Below, piece after piece: positions 51,975 through 60,371 of a stretch of DNA of 64,000 nucleotides. The notes beneath the pieces are model-generated. The model was not told the DNA's origin. It saw nothing but the letters and a program-made list of their open reading frames with translations, and did not search any database. Source of the stretch: Akkermansia sp. (GTDB lineage: Bacteria; Verrucomicrobiota; Verrucomicrobiia; Verrucomicrobiales; Akkermansiaceae); NCBI GenBank assembly GCA_017555205.1, contig JAFZGW010000013.1, positions 62,001 through 126,000 on the forward strand, in the 5' to 3' direction. How positions within the stretch are numbered: position 1 is the first letter of the stretch; every line of letters starts with the position of its first letter. The position numbers were made by a program, and so were the translations under genes.

Positions 51975-52367
51975 ATGCACAGAATTGGAAAAACGCCGAA
52001 TTTCGGCATCGATGCGCCCGAGGAGGGTTTGTTTGTGTCCACGGTGGAATACACGCCCAGCTGCGAGACTTACGAGCAGCTGGATGAAAAAGGTGAGGTT
52101 CAGGGCCTTGCGCTGTACAAGCAAAAGGTTGAAGTAAGCCTCACCGGTGAGGTGCCGTACCAGGCTGATGGCGCGGCCAGTGCCTACCACATGGGCGGCA
52201 CCATCACGTTGGCTAACACCTGCCCCGAAAATAGGTGGCTGGGTGGTACGGCACCGGAGGCCACCACTACGGTGATAACCGGCCTGCCCTACACCCGTAA
52301 CCGTGAGGGCGCGCAGGAAATCAGCGTGACGGCTGCAATCTACCCGTTCGGCATCGCCGAGGGCTGA
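51975..52367 (+). CDS. major tail tube protein (probable)
   Basis: A 130-residue beta-rich protein with a good ribosome-binding site (AAAGGAAAA, nine bases upstream). It has KQKVEVSLTGEVPY and alternating strands typical of tail-tube folds, and lies upstream of the tape-measure module. The strong leader fits a protein needed in many copies. The identification is by position and appearance. Confidence 0.55.
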   Translation: MHRIGKTPNFGIDAPEEGLFVSTVEYTPSCETYEQLDEKGEVQGLALYKQKVEVSLTGEVPYQADGAASAYHMGGTITLANTCPENRWLGGTAPEATTTVITGLPYTRNREGAQEISVTAAIYPFGIAEG

Positions 52368-52411
52368 TTAGTGAACAACCCAGCAACAGACTGGCAATCC
52401 CCAAAAACATA

Positions 52412-53251
52412 ATGAATGAGGTACTACCTAAGCCCGAAAAGCTGAACGGCACGCGCAGCTGTGAGCTGGCTGCGTTGCTGGTGACAATGGGCTTTACCCC
52501 AGCAGATAGGCAGATGAGCATCGCCACCGGGCAAGGAGTGCCCGGTGGCAGTTTGGGCTATTGGCGATTTTTGCCGGAGCATCCGGCGAAGCGGTACAGC
52601 TTGCGCGCGGTTATCGCGCACGGGTTGGATGCATATCAGGCTGCCAAGCCGAATTGCGGTGCATTGCCCATCTACCCGGAACAGGCATACATCGCCGCAG
52701 CATTCCACAATTACCGCTTGATGGTGGAGAGCGTGACGCATGGCACCCGCCTACGCCTGACGGCTACGGCGTGGCAAGCCCGACCGGATTTTGCGCCGGT
52801 GTATGTTTTCGAGCGCGTGGAAGCGCGTGGCGTGGCGGAGTTGCCCGGCGCGGAGGAATTGCGACAGTTCCGGGCAAACGGCACGCGGAATACGGAGCTT
52901 GCGGCGGCGCTGGCCACGCTTGGCTTTACGCCCGGAGATACCGGCAAGCGGATAGCGCACGAGGTGCGCGGGCATGTGTGGCTGTTCCCGGAGCGTAGCG
53001 CAGATGGCCGCTACAGTCTGCAAGAGCGCATGGCACGGTGGGCAGATGACGCATGGTGCGCGCAAGAGGGCAATACTGACCCGATAGCCGCCATGGCGGA
53101 TGCGTTTTGGAACCTGCGGCACCTGCGGCGCAGTCTGCGCGATGCTCGGGTGTATGTGCAGGCGCAGAACGGCGATCGCACGGTGCTGGTGCGGCGCGAT
53201 GCAAGCGCAGAGACATGGGCAAAGGCAGAGGCGTTCCTTACAAGGAAATGA
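52412..53251 (+). CDS. tail-module protein built of two related halves
   Basis: A 279-residue protein of unknown function with a clear internal duplication. NGTRSCELAALLVTMGFTP (from residue 12) and NGTRNTELAAALATLGFTP (from residue 151) open two units of about 125 residues. Each continues with a W-F-P-E block, a YSL block (RYSLRAVIAHG, RYSLQERMARW) and an Arg-rich helical end. It lies between the tail-tube and tape-measure genes, where other siphophages carry tail-assembly chaperones. No chaperone signature is seen in it, and its stop is followed by a non-useful GGGAAAG site. Function unknown. Confidence 0.65.
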   Translation: MNEVLPKPEKLNGTRSCELAALLVTMGFTPADRQMSIATGQGVPGGSLGYWRFLPEHPAKRYSLRAVIAHGLDAYQAAKPNCGALPIYPEQAYIAAAFHNYRLMVESVTHGTRLRLTATAWQARPDFAPVYVFERVEARGVAELPGAEELRQFRANGTRNTELAAALATLGFTPGDTGKRIAHEVRGHVWLFPERSADGRYSLQERMARWADDAWCAQEGNTDPIAAMADAFWNLRHLRRSLRDARVYVQAQNGDRTVLVRRDASAETWAKAEAFLTRK

Positions 53252-53266
53252 CCGGGAAAGCGCGAA

Positions 53267-53587
53267 TCAGGAAGAGAAATGCGGAAGCCAGGGATCAGCA
53301 AGGTAGGATTTCATGCGCTCAGCGAACGCGTGCATCGCGGTGGCGTCATTTTCGAGAGCCTCTCGCGTGGTGGTATCCAGCGCGAGCGCATCGGCATGCT
53401 GCAAAAGAAAGGCGTTGACGCGTATGGGGTCGGCCATGGCATCCAGGGCGTATCTGGCATGGATTTTTCTGTTTTCGCCGTAGCTGACACGTGCCAAGCT
53501 TACACAGGAACAAATATCTTTAACAAACGCGGGGCGGCGTTTGAAGTACCAGGACAGAGCCTCGGATGCTGTGAGGGTGCGAGCCAT
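53267..53587 (-). CDS. antisense-oriented small gene in the tail module (moron candidate)
   Basis: A 106-residue protein, opposite in direction to every neighbour. It reads like a real protein: basic N-terminal helix (SEALSWYFKRRPAFVKDI), balanced composition, Ala-rich helical middle and a structured end (MKSYLADPWLPHF). No domain is recognised and there is no signal peptide. It has its own promoter with a host-like eight-base leader. A gene between tail genes, in reverse, with private control, is the hallmark of a phage moron that can be expressed in the lysogen. What it does is unknown. Confidence 0.62.
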   Translation of the reverse strand: MARTLTASEALSWYFKRRPAFVKDICSCVSLARVSYGENRKIHARYALDAMADPIRVNAFLLQHADALALDTTTREALENDATAMHAFAERMKSYLADPWLPHFSS

Positions 53588-53595
53588 GCACCCGG

Positions 53596-53625
53596 ATTTT
53601 AGCATGCCAGCAAGTTACGAGGCAA
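53596..53625 (-). promoter_or_regulatory. promoter of the antisense-oriented gene
   Basis: Minus strand TTGCCT (53625-53620), 18 bases, TAAAAT (53601-53596). The ATG at 53587 follows after eight bases, matching the host promoter style. Confidence 0.55.
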
Positions 53626-53659
53626 GATAATTTTACATTTTCAACAAAAAAAAAGAATT

Positions 53660-56098
53660 ATGCCAAAAGCAGATGCAAATATCAGAATAGGAGCCGATAC
53701 CACAGCTTTTACCACTCAGATGGCAGGGCTAGAAAAGGGCATTACCGAAAAGATGGCAAAAATTGGCAATGTTTTCATGGGCGCCATGGGTTTGGCCGCG
53801 GGGGCAAAGGGCATAGCCTCTGCGTTCAGCGCGTTTACGCAACCGGCGGCAGAGTTGGAAAATGTGGCCACTAGTCTGGGGGTGGTGATGGGGAATGCGG
53901 AGGCGGCGGAGCGTTTAACGGGCAGCTTGGAGCGGTTGGCCACGAATGGGGTGGTGGGCTTTGATGAGTTGCACCGGAGTGCGCGAGCGCTTACGAATGT
54001 ATTTCAGGATGATGCGGTGATATCGCACTATGTGAGCCGCATGGCAGACATCGCCGCCGGTGCCGACATCCCGGCGTCGCGCCTCGCCGAATTGGTAGCG
54101 CGCATGGAAGACGTTGGCAAGGCAGAATTGACAGAGCTAGCCAATAAAGGAGTGCCGATATATGAGGCTCTGGCAGAAGTCATGGGCAAGAGCCGTGACG
54201 AGGTAGTGAAGATGGGCAACGAGGGCAAGATTGGTTGCAGCGCCTTGTTGGCGGCGTTTGAAAAGCTGACGGATGCCGGGGGGCGGTACCACAACATGAA
54301 CGCCACCATGAGCAATACCGCAAAAGGCAGCTGGGATACCCTCAAGGCAAGCATTACCGAGTGCATGGCGGCGCTGGGTGAGCCTATCAATGACAGCATC
54401 CGCCCCGTGCTGCAAGAGCTGGCTACGTGGGTGCAGGAAAATAAGGCGAGCATAAAAGAGATAGGGGCACAATTCAAGCCCGTTGCGCAAAATCTGGCCG
54501 CATCGATGAAGGTCGCCATGCCTGGAATTATCGGCGTGGCTAAGGCTATAGGCAGCTTAGCAGAAACAGTGGGAGGGCCACTCGTGAGCATGATATCTAT
54601 GGGGACAGCGGTAGCCGTTCGCTGGGCAGGAAGTTATCACGGAGTTGCTATAGCGTTGGCGTTGCTGAGTGCTAAAATGCAGGGTCCCTTTGCATCGGCG
54701 GCGCGGAAGGTAATGGCAATTAAGAGGCTAATGCGCATAAAGATGAAAAAATACCGTGCCGAGGTGATAGCAACGGGGAGTAGCTTCAAAGTAATAATGG
54801 CGGGCATGGCAGCCTCTGCAAAAGCCGCACTGATCAGCATAAAAGCAGCATTTGCCAGGAACGCCATCACGTTGGCCGTGCTGGCACTAGGCGAGGCCGT
54901 AGGTTGGCTGTATACAAAGTTTTCAGATGCGGAGGACGCGGCAAAAGACATGGGAGTGGCAGCAGAAGATGCCGCCGCCGCTACAAATGAGGCGCTGGAA
55001 GCGAGCCGCCGGGAGATGGAACTAAAAGAAGTTGCGCAGCGCCGGGAGCAGGACCGCACGCGGCAGATGGAAGAGCAAGCGCGGCTGGCTCAGGAGGCGG
55101 CGGACGCGGAAAAAGAGCGCTTGCGCACGGTGGCAGAGATGGCACGGGCACGGCGTGATAATGATTTTGAACGGGAAATGGACGCGCTGCGCGAGATTCC
55201 GGAGGGGCTTAACGGCGGCACGGGTGGCGTGATACGCGCCCGTTTGCGCCGCGTGGGTGCCCCCAGTGAGGAGGCACTGTATGCCGAGCGCGACCGGCTG
55301 GAGCTCAGCGGGAGCATGAGCGAAGAACAGCAGCGGCGGTATGAGCAGGTGGCGGCAGCCATCAGCAAGATTGAAGAGGAACACCGCAAGGCCGAGGAGG
55401 CAGCCCGCACACACCGACAGGAGATGGAGCGCTTGCGGGATAACTACTATGACCGAAAGAGCACATACAACCGCGGGCGAAAGGATGCCGCGTATGAGGA
55501 AAAGAGCATAGGCGGGCAGGAACGGCAGCTGCGCCGCGATGCGCAGGCGGCGGGCTACTGGGGCGAGATGAACCCGGCGGCGATACGTGAGCATCTGGAT
55601 GAGCTGGCCAAGGCTGACGTAAAGGGGAACGAGGACAGTATAGCCGCGCTGGAACGCATCCTACAGCTGCACGATGAGCTGGTGGAGCGCAAGCAGCGAT
55701 ATCAGGCTGCGCGTGCTACGGATATGCAGGAGCTGCGCATACAGGCGCTGGAGCTTGCCGGGCGCAAGCGTGCGGCGGATGCCTTGCGGCAGGAACTGGA
55801 AATACAGCAGCGCATCACGGAGCTGCGGGAGCGTGGAGCTACGCCGCGGCAGGCCAAGCAACAGGCGGAGATGGAGGCTAAGGTGCGAGCAGCGGCAGAG
55901 CAGCGGGCGCGCATTCAGTCCGCCCGGGTGGAGTTTATTCAAGGGCATCAGGCGAATGTTGGCGGCGGCGGTGTATCGTTCCGGCTGGGTAACAGTCAGC
56001 TGCAAGAGAGTAAAAAGCATGGCCGCCTGTTGAAAGAGATACGCGATTATTTGCGCGGCCAGCGGAATACCGCCAGCGGCGTGGCCGTGTTGGCATGA
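53660..56098 (+). CDS. tail tape measure protein
   Basis: An 812-residue protein, the longest in the prophage. The N-terminal 250 residues resemble the tape-measure N-terminal domain: VATSLGVVMGNAEAAERLTGSLERLA, FDELHRSARALTNVF, KAELTELANKGVPIYEALAEVMG and the block LTDAGGRYHNMNATMSNTAKGSWDTLKASI. Two hydrophobic segments follow (about 320-345 and 390-420), then a long Glu/Arg/Ala helical coiled region to about 780. It sets tail length and may enter the host envelope at infection. A nine-base A-run rather than a ribosome-binding site precedes the ATG. Confidence 0.9.
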   Translation: MPKADANIRIGADTTAFTTQMAGLEKGITEKMAKIGNVFMGAMGLAAGAKGIASAFSAFTQPAAELENVATSLGVVMGNAEAAERLTGSLERLATNGVVGFDELHRSARALTNVFQDDAVISHYVSRMADIAAGADIPASRLAELVARMEDVGKAELTELANKGVPIYEALAEVMGKSRDEVVKMGNEGKIGCSALLAAFEKLTDAGGRYHNMNATMSNTAKGSWDTLKASITECMAALGEPINDSIRPVLQELATWVQENKASIKEIGAQFKPVAQNLAASMKVAMPGIIGVAKAIGSLAETVGGPLVSMISMGTAVAVRWAGSYHGVAIALALLSAKMQGPFASAARKVMAIKRLMRIKMKKYRAEVIATGSSFKVIMAGMAASAKAALISIKAAFARNAITLAVLALGEAVGWLYTKFSDAEDAAKDMGVAAEDAAAATNEALEASRREMELKEVAQRREQDRTRQMEEQARLAQEAADAEKERLRTVAEMARARRDNDFEREMDALREIPEGLNGGTGGVIRARLRRVGAPSEEALYAERDRLELSGSMSEEQQRRYEQVAAAISKIEEEHRKAEEAARTHRQEMERLRDNYYDRKSTYNRGRKDAAYEEKSIGGQERQLRRDAQAAGYWGEMNPAAIREHLDELAKADVKGNEDSIAALERILQLHDELVERKQRYQAARATDMQELRIQALELAGRKRAADALRQELEIQQRITELRERGATPRQAKQQAEMEAKVRAAAEQRARIQSARVEFIQGHQANVGGGGVSFRLGNSQLQESKKHGRLLKEIRDYLRGQRNTASGVAVLA

Positions 56099-56155
56099 TT
56101 TTCCTGCCCGCCCTGCCGGGTGGGCGCAAGAGACAATACAAACACACACAAAACA

Positions 56156-56602
56156 ATGAACGAAACAGAAAGAGAGATTACGAACCACATGACGGCCTTA
56201 CAAGGTGACCATCCGCACGCGGTGGGTGGCCAGCAGATGCGCCGTGTGAGTCTGGAAAGCATCAGCGTGCTGCAGATGGTGGGCAGCCCGTTTGCGCCGG
56301 TGTTTAACGCGGCGCTGAACGGCGAGACGATAGCGGCGCCGGAGGTGTCGGCGGTGGATATTGCGGTTTTTGCATGGATTCACAGCGCACCGGAAGATGA
56401 CGTGCTCCAAGTGGCGTTGCAGTGTGCACCAGATTATGCCTCACCTGCCATCCGTGCGGCGATGAAGTGCATCCGCGGGTGGAGTATGGAAGAGGTGGCC
56501 AAAGTGGTGGAGTATGCCATGGCGGATGCGCGTGCGGTGGTGGCTGCCACGTTTGACCTCGAGGCGCCGAACTACGGCGGGGATGGTAAAAAAAAATCTT
56601 GA
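56156..56602 (+). CDS. tail protein, probable first product of a frameshifted gene (gpG-like)
   Basis: A 148-residue protein, ATG at 56156. The middle reads SVLQMVGSPFAPVF and AVFAWIHSAPEDDVLQVALQC, the kind of helical content found in tail-assembly chaperones. It ends GGDGKKKS: three AAA codons make a run of nine A just before the TGA at 56600-56602. The next frame (-1) is open from there to 56853. This arrangement, short protein plus an A-run and a -1 extension, is that of lambda gpG/gpGT, though here it lies after the tape-measure gene. The chaperone role is inference. Confidence 0.7.
   Translation: MNETEREITNHMTALQGDHPHAVGGQQMRRVSLESISVLQMVGSPFAPVFNAALNGETIAAPEVSAVDIAVFAWIHSAPEDDVLQVALQCAPDYASPAIRAAMKCIRGWSMEEVAKVVEYAMADARAVVAATFDLEAPNYGGDGKKKS
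56588..56596 (+). promoter_or_regulatory. predicted -1 frameshift site (run of nine A)
   Basis: The zero-frame codons are AAA AAA AAA TCT TGA. A heptamer A AAA AAA lets both tRNAs slip back and pair perfectly, moving the ribosome into the -1 frame four codons before the stop. No obvious downstream stem was seen in a quick reading. Confidence 0.6.
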
Positions 56603-56853
56603 GACACTGCCGCCTGCCTTTGGTGGTAAGTTTTGAATGCAGACTTGCGGCGCATTTGCACCTGCCTACGGTGCGGGTGCGCCGCGCGCCGTTGCCGCTG
56701 GTGCTGCTGTGGCTGAATTATGCCGCGCAGGCGGATGGCATGGAAACGTGGTGGATGGATGAAACACCGGCGCGGCAGGATGCGGAACAGGTGCGCGAAA
56801 CGCTGGCTAGCTTGCGCGCGCAAGCGGATGACATTGGCAGCGGGTGGGAATGA
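56597..56853 (+). CDS. -1 frame extension (gpT-like) of the preceding gene
   Basis: In the -1 frame the ribosome would read through about 85 more codons, giving a fused protein of about 232 residues. The extension has PLPLVLLWLNYAAQADGMETWWMD and an acidic helical end (QDAEQVRETLASLRAQADD). The only in-frame initiator near its beginning is a TTG at 56599 that overlaps the TGA of the upstream gene, so reinitiation is an alternative. No ribosome-binding site points to independent translation. Confidence 0.6.
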
Positions 56854-56910
56854 GCCGGTGCGGTTGCACTCCGGCGGGATAAATAATAGAGAGATTTACA
56901 ACACAGAACC

Positions 56911-58854
56911 ATGGAAGCGAATATGCAGGTATTAGAGGGCGCGCAGTACAGGTTGCGCGTGAAGTTGACCAACGAGGCGGGCGAGCAGTTGCCGCCGGAG
57001 AATTTCAGGGTATACGGCGGAGCATTCTGTCCTGGGTACGCGCCTGCGCATTTTCATGCGGAGCGCACGGCGGAGGAATGGGTGCTGACGATGCCGGGCT
57101 TGAAGCCTGGGCGCGTTCCGTGGAATTGGCAAGTTATAGCTGCCGAATATGCTACCGGTGTGGAATGGCTACTGGCTGCGGGCGAGGTGACAGTAACGCC
57201 GCGCCATGCAACCGGTAGCGCCGCCGTGGATCCGGGTGAGTTGAACGTGCTAGCCACGCTGGACAAAACAACGCTGAAAATGACGGTGCAGCTTGGCGAG
57301 AGTACGGCGGCATGCGGGCTTGCGGTTGTTGCAGCGCGTAACAGCGCGGCGGCGGCTGCGGCTAGTGCTGAGTCGGCGGGGGAGCGCAGGGTCGGTGCTG
57401 AGGCTGCGCAGCGAGCGGCTGAGGTTGCTGCGGTGGATGCTGCGGCGGATGCTGTTACAGCCCGGCAACAGGCCGGAGAGGCTGCGGGTAGAGCGGCAGC
57501 GGCTGCGGGTAGTGCTGCGCAGGCGGCAGCAAGCGCAGCTGGTGCGAATGCTGATGCAGGGCTTGCCCACAAGCATGCCACCGAGGCAGCAGCCAGTGCC
57601 ACGGCAGCGGCGAATAGTGCCAGGGATGCAGCCACCAGCAGCAAGGCGGCGGCGGATAGCGCGAGCGAAGCTATCGCGGCGAAGGAGAAGGCGACCCAGC
57701 AGGCTGCGGGTGCTGAGGTCAGTGCTACGGCAGCGGCGCGGAGTGCTGCGGCAGCGGCAGGGAGCGCGCAGGCGGCAGATGCCAGTGCTACGGCAGCGGC
57801 AGGCAGTGCTAAGGCAGCTGCGGAGAGTGCCGCCGGTGCTCAAAAGGCACAGGAAGACGCCGCTACCTACGCCGACACTGCTGCATCCACCCTCGCCAAT
57901 GCCGCTAAAAAAGCAGAAAATAACACTTTCACAGGCACTAATACTTTTAACGGTGCTATTGTTGCGAACGGCGGAATAAACGGGTTGACAGCACCAGCCG
58001 GGTGGAATTCTGCCGTCAGTCTTTTAGGTTCGCGTTTTGGTTCGTTCGTGGACGAGTGCATGAGGCGAAAAATTACAACTTCGTTCTCGGTACTAGCCGG
58101 AGCCGGTACTGTTGCGAACGGTGTACTGACCGCTGCGGCGGGAGATGATTGCATTGCCAGGAGTTCGCTCGCGTGGAAACGCCCCGGGATGGCATACAGC
58201 ACGATGGGAGGCATGTGGCTACCGCTCTCGAAGAACGGCAATGGAGCCTCGGGGAGCTGCCGGGTGTGCGTGAATCTCTGCTGTTCTTTGAAAAAAGAAC
58301 ATTATACAGTTCAAGAGCAAACGATGATGCGCCCCATTTTTGCCTACTCTGCTGCCGCCGTGTACACATATGCTCATTTCAACGTTATTGAGTTTACGGT
58401 TGGGTATGATGCTAACGGGCGACAGGCGGTAACATTGTATACCCCCATTGTAGAAAACGGGCAAATGACCGGTATGCGTGAGCAGCGCACTGTGCTGAAT
58501 ACTCAACCATTAGGCGGGAATTTCATTGGTATTATCGGCTTCTTGATTGTACGCACGGCTGAGGACGCATATGAAGTTTTTGCCGTGGCAGAGGACTCGT
58601 CGTGCAAAATGTACAAATGCGGAACAGTGTGGGCCAAAAGTCAGCTATATAGCGGTGAGGGTGTGTTCCAAAATCTTTATTTTGGAGCTACCGGCAGCTC
58701 GTGGCGATTACCTACCGAGCTTGTACTGGAAGCGTCGTTACCCACCGGCGAGTATGCGAGCATGGCGGCACAAGTGGCGCAAGCTATCGGCACGACTAAA
58801 GTAACGGACTACACTTTTGAGGATTTTAACGCTAAATATAGCATAACAGAATAA
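56911..58854 (+). CDS. tail fibre-like protein with Ala-rich coiled region
   Basis: A 647-residue protein. Residues 1-125 are a beta-rich N-terminal domain. Residues 130-335 are Ala/Ser repeats of the AAxSAxxAA type (AASAESAGERRVGAEAAQ and so on), as in lambda Stf-type side tail fibres, expected to form a long trimeric shaft. NNTFTGTNTFNGAIVANGG near 340 is a known fibre motif. The C-terminal 290 residues are globular and probably bind the receptor. On a gut Akkermansia-like host the target is presumably a surface glycan (inference). No separate fibre chaperone was recognised. Confidence 0.82.
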   Translation: MEANMQVLEGAQYRLRVKLTNEAGEQLPPENFRVYGGAFCPGYAPAHFHAERTAEEWVLTMPGLKPGRVPWNWQVIAAEYATGVEWLLAAGEVTVTPRHATGSAAVDPGELNVLATLDKTTLKMTVQLGESTAACGLAVVAARNSAAAAAASAESAGERRVGAEAAQRAAEVAAVDAAADAVTARQQAGEAAGRAAAAAGSAAQAAASAAGANADAGLAHKHATEAAASATAAANSARDAATSSKAAADSASEAIAAKEKATQQAAGAEVSATAAARSAAAAAGSAQAADASATAAAGSAKAAAESAAGAQKAQEDAATYADTAASTLANAAKKAENNTFTGTNTFNGAIVANGGINGLTAPAGWNSAVSLLGSRFGSFVDECMRRKITTSFSVLAGAGTVANGVLTAAAGDDCIARSSLAWKRPGMAYSTMGGMWLPLSKNGNGASGSCRVCVNLCCSLKKEHYTVQEQTMMRPIFAYSAAAVYTYAHFNVIEFTVGYDANGRQAVTLYTPIVENGQMTGMREQRTVLNTQPLGGNFIGIIGFLIVRTAEDAYEVFAVAEDSSCKMYKCGTVWAKSQLYSGEGVFQNLYFGATGSSWRLPTELVLEASLPTGEYASMAAQVAQAIGTTKVTDYTFEDFNAKYSITE

Positions 58855-58855
58855 A

Positions 58856-59209
58856 ATGGAAACGATACAAATTGCATGCGTGCCCGCTGATTGGGACGCC
58901 TCCACCATCACCGCCGTGGGGCTGCGCCGTAATGGCCGCCGCGCCCTCCCCGTCACCATCACCGCCCGGGAGCTGCCGGAACCATGGCTGACCGTGTGGC
59001 ATGGGCTGGTGGATGCGCTGAGGGGAGTGGCACCGGGTGAGTGGGCGGCTACGTTCATAGAGTGCCAGCTGGCAGAGGATGAAAACGGGGAGCCCGCTGT
59101 GCGGCTGGTTATACAGCGCCGGTGGGATGATGCCACTACGGCGGAGCCGGTGGAGCTGCTGATGGGTGGCGAGGCTGTGGCGTTTTTCGAGTATCTTACA
59201 AACAATTAA
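58856..59209 (+). CDS. small phage protein of unknown function
   Basis: A 117-residue protein following the fibre gene after one base. It is beta-rich at the start (IQIACVPADW, ALPVTITARELPEP) with a conserved-looking tail (VELLMGGEAVAFFEYL). Given its position it could be a fibre-associated or fibre-assembly protein. No family is recognised. Confidence 0.55.
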   Translation: METIQIACVPADWDASTITAVGLRRNGRRALPVTITARELPEPWLTVWHGLVDALRGVAPGEWAATFIECQLAEDENGEPAVRLVIQRRWDDATTAEPVELLMGGEAVAFFEYLTNN

Positions 59210-59223
59210 GCGGATAAAAAGCC

Positions 59224-59502
59224 ATGACGGACGAACAGAAAAAGCAGGTGCGCGGGCAGGTTCATACTGCCGCCGCGCAGGGTGCCCAAAAGGCGGCTGA
59301 GGCAGCCAAAACGGCTACAGGCTGGAAAAAGTGGCTGCTGGTGGCATTGGCCGCCGCGCTGGCAGCTGTGGCGCTGTTTACGCAGGTGCAGTGTACGGGG
59401 CTGACGCCTACGCAGGTGCGGACGGTGCGCGAGGTGCATACGTTGTTCCATGTGCTGACGGATGAGCAGTGCATGTTTGAGGTGGAAGAATGGAAGAAGT
59501 AA
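59224..59502 (+). CDS. small membrane protein of the lysis module
   Basis: A 92-residue protein with an amphipathic, Ala/Lys-rich N-terminus and one membrane helix near 37-54 (WLLVALAAALAAVALFT), then a short soluble tail with two Cys. Single-pass proteins here act as holins or inner-membrane spanins; the sequence does not decide between them. Confidence 0.6.
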   Translation: MTDEQKKQVRGQVHTAAAQGAQKAAEAAKTATGWKKWLLVALAAALAAVALFTQVQCTGLTPTQVRTVREVHTLFHVLTDEQCMFEVEEWKK

Positions 59503-59508
59503 ACAGGC

Positions 59509-59820
59509 ATGACGAGCAACTTGATTGCATGTTGCACGGGTGCAGTGGTGGCCGCTATGCAGGTGGCCACCGCTGCTACATCTAGCAACGCGTTGGATTC
59601 CATCCCCACGCTGGGAGGTGTGGGTTTGTTGGTGTGGATTGTGATATACCAAACTAAAGAGTGCGACAAGCTGCGCGAGCAGTTGCGCAAGGCTCACGAA
59701 AAATGCAGTAATTGCAGGCTTGCGCGTGCGGCGAATGATACGCTAATTGAAGCAGGAAAGGAACATTTCGATGAAAGAGAAAATCAAGCGGATACAGAAA
59801 AAGGTGGGCGCAACGCCTGA
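59509..59820 (+). CDS. putative holin
   Basis: A 103-residue protein. Two hydrophobic stretches (about 4-24 and 34-49, LGGVGLLVWIVIYQTK) precede a charged, helical C-terminal tail rich in Lys, Glu and Cys. That is the layout of a class II holin. Its end overlaps the endolysin start by 50 bases. No specific holin family is recognised. Confidence 0.6.
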   Translation: MTSNLIACCTGAVVAAMQVATAATSSNALDSIPTLGGVGLLVWIVIYQTKECDKLREQLRKAHEKCSNCRLARAANDTLIEAGKEHFDERENQADTEKGGRNA

Positions 59821-60358
59821 TGGCGTGGTGGGTCCTGAGACGGTGGCGGCCATCATGGCCGCGCTGGGTATCAAAGAAGATACGCCGCTGGTATGGCCTA
59901 CGCAAAAGGAGGTACGCAGCGGCAAGAGTGTTTTCGGTGCGCCGGGGAGTAATAACCTCGTGCGCATCACGCCGCCGTATCAGCTGTGGTACGATGGCGC
60001 AAGAGTGAGCAGTATAGCGGTGCATAAGGCTGTGGCCGAGCATGTGCAGGCGGCGCTGCGTGAGGTGCTGGAGCATTACGGGCTTGAGCGCATCAGCATA
60101 CTGGGGCTTGACCAGTACGGGGGGTGTTACAACTACCGCAAGACTACGGCAGGCAGCAGCCTCAGTATGCACGCGTGGGGCATTGCGCTGGATTTTGCGC
60201 CGGAGCACAACGCATACAGTAAAAAAGCGCCGGAGGCGAGCTTGAGCCGCCCGGAGTGCGCGGCATGGTGGGAGATATGGGAGCGGCACGGGGCCATCAG
60301 TCTGGGGCGAGAGTGTGATAAGGACTGGATGCACGTACAGTTTGCAAGGCTGAAGTAG
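59771..60358 (+). CDS. endolysin: peptidoglycan-binding plus M15-type D,D-peptidase
   Basis: A 195-residue enzyme. Residues 1-35 look like a shortened peptidoglycan-binding repeat (KIKRIQKKVGATPDGVVGPET). The catalytic domain has SSLSMHAWGIALDF, with His134 and Asp141 of the SxHxxGxAxD motif, and the second zinc His188 in KDWMHVQF. This is the VanY/M15 layout. It cleaves peptide cross-links of the wall at the end of the phage cycle. AGGAAAGG seven bases before the ATG at 59771 fixes the start, inside the holin-like gene's end. Confidence 0.87.
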   Translation: MKEKIKRIQKKVGATPDGVVGPETVAAIMAALGIKEDTPLVWPTQKEVRSGKSVFGAPGSNNLVRITPPYQLWYDGARVSSIAVHKAVAEHVQAALREVLEHYGLERISILGLDQYGGCYNYRKTTAGSSLSMHAWGIALDFAPEHNAYSKKAPEASLSRPECAAWWEIWERHGAISLGRECDKDWMHVQFARLK

Positions 60359-60371
60359 AAAGGGGAGTGGT

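Noticed and set aside
53254..53260. GGGAAAG, the lambda G/GT slippery heptamer
   Set aside because: It lies after the stop codon of the 52412 gene and no suitable -1 frame follows, so it cannot direct frameshifting there.
53279..53602. Plus-strand 107-codon frame over the antisense gene
   Set aside because: Composition less protein-like than the minus-strand frame, and no ribosome-binding site or promoter of its own.
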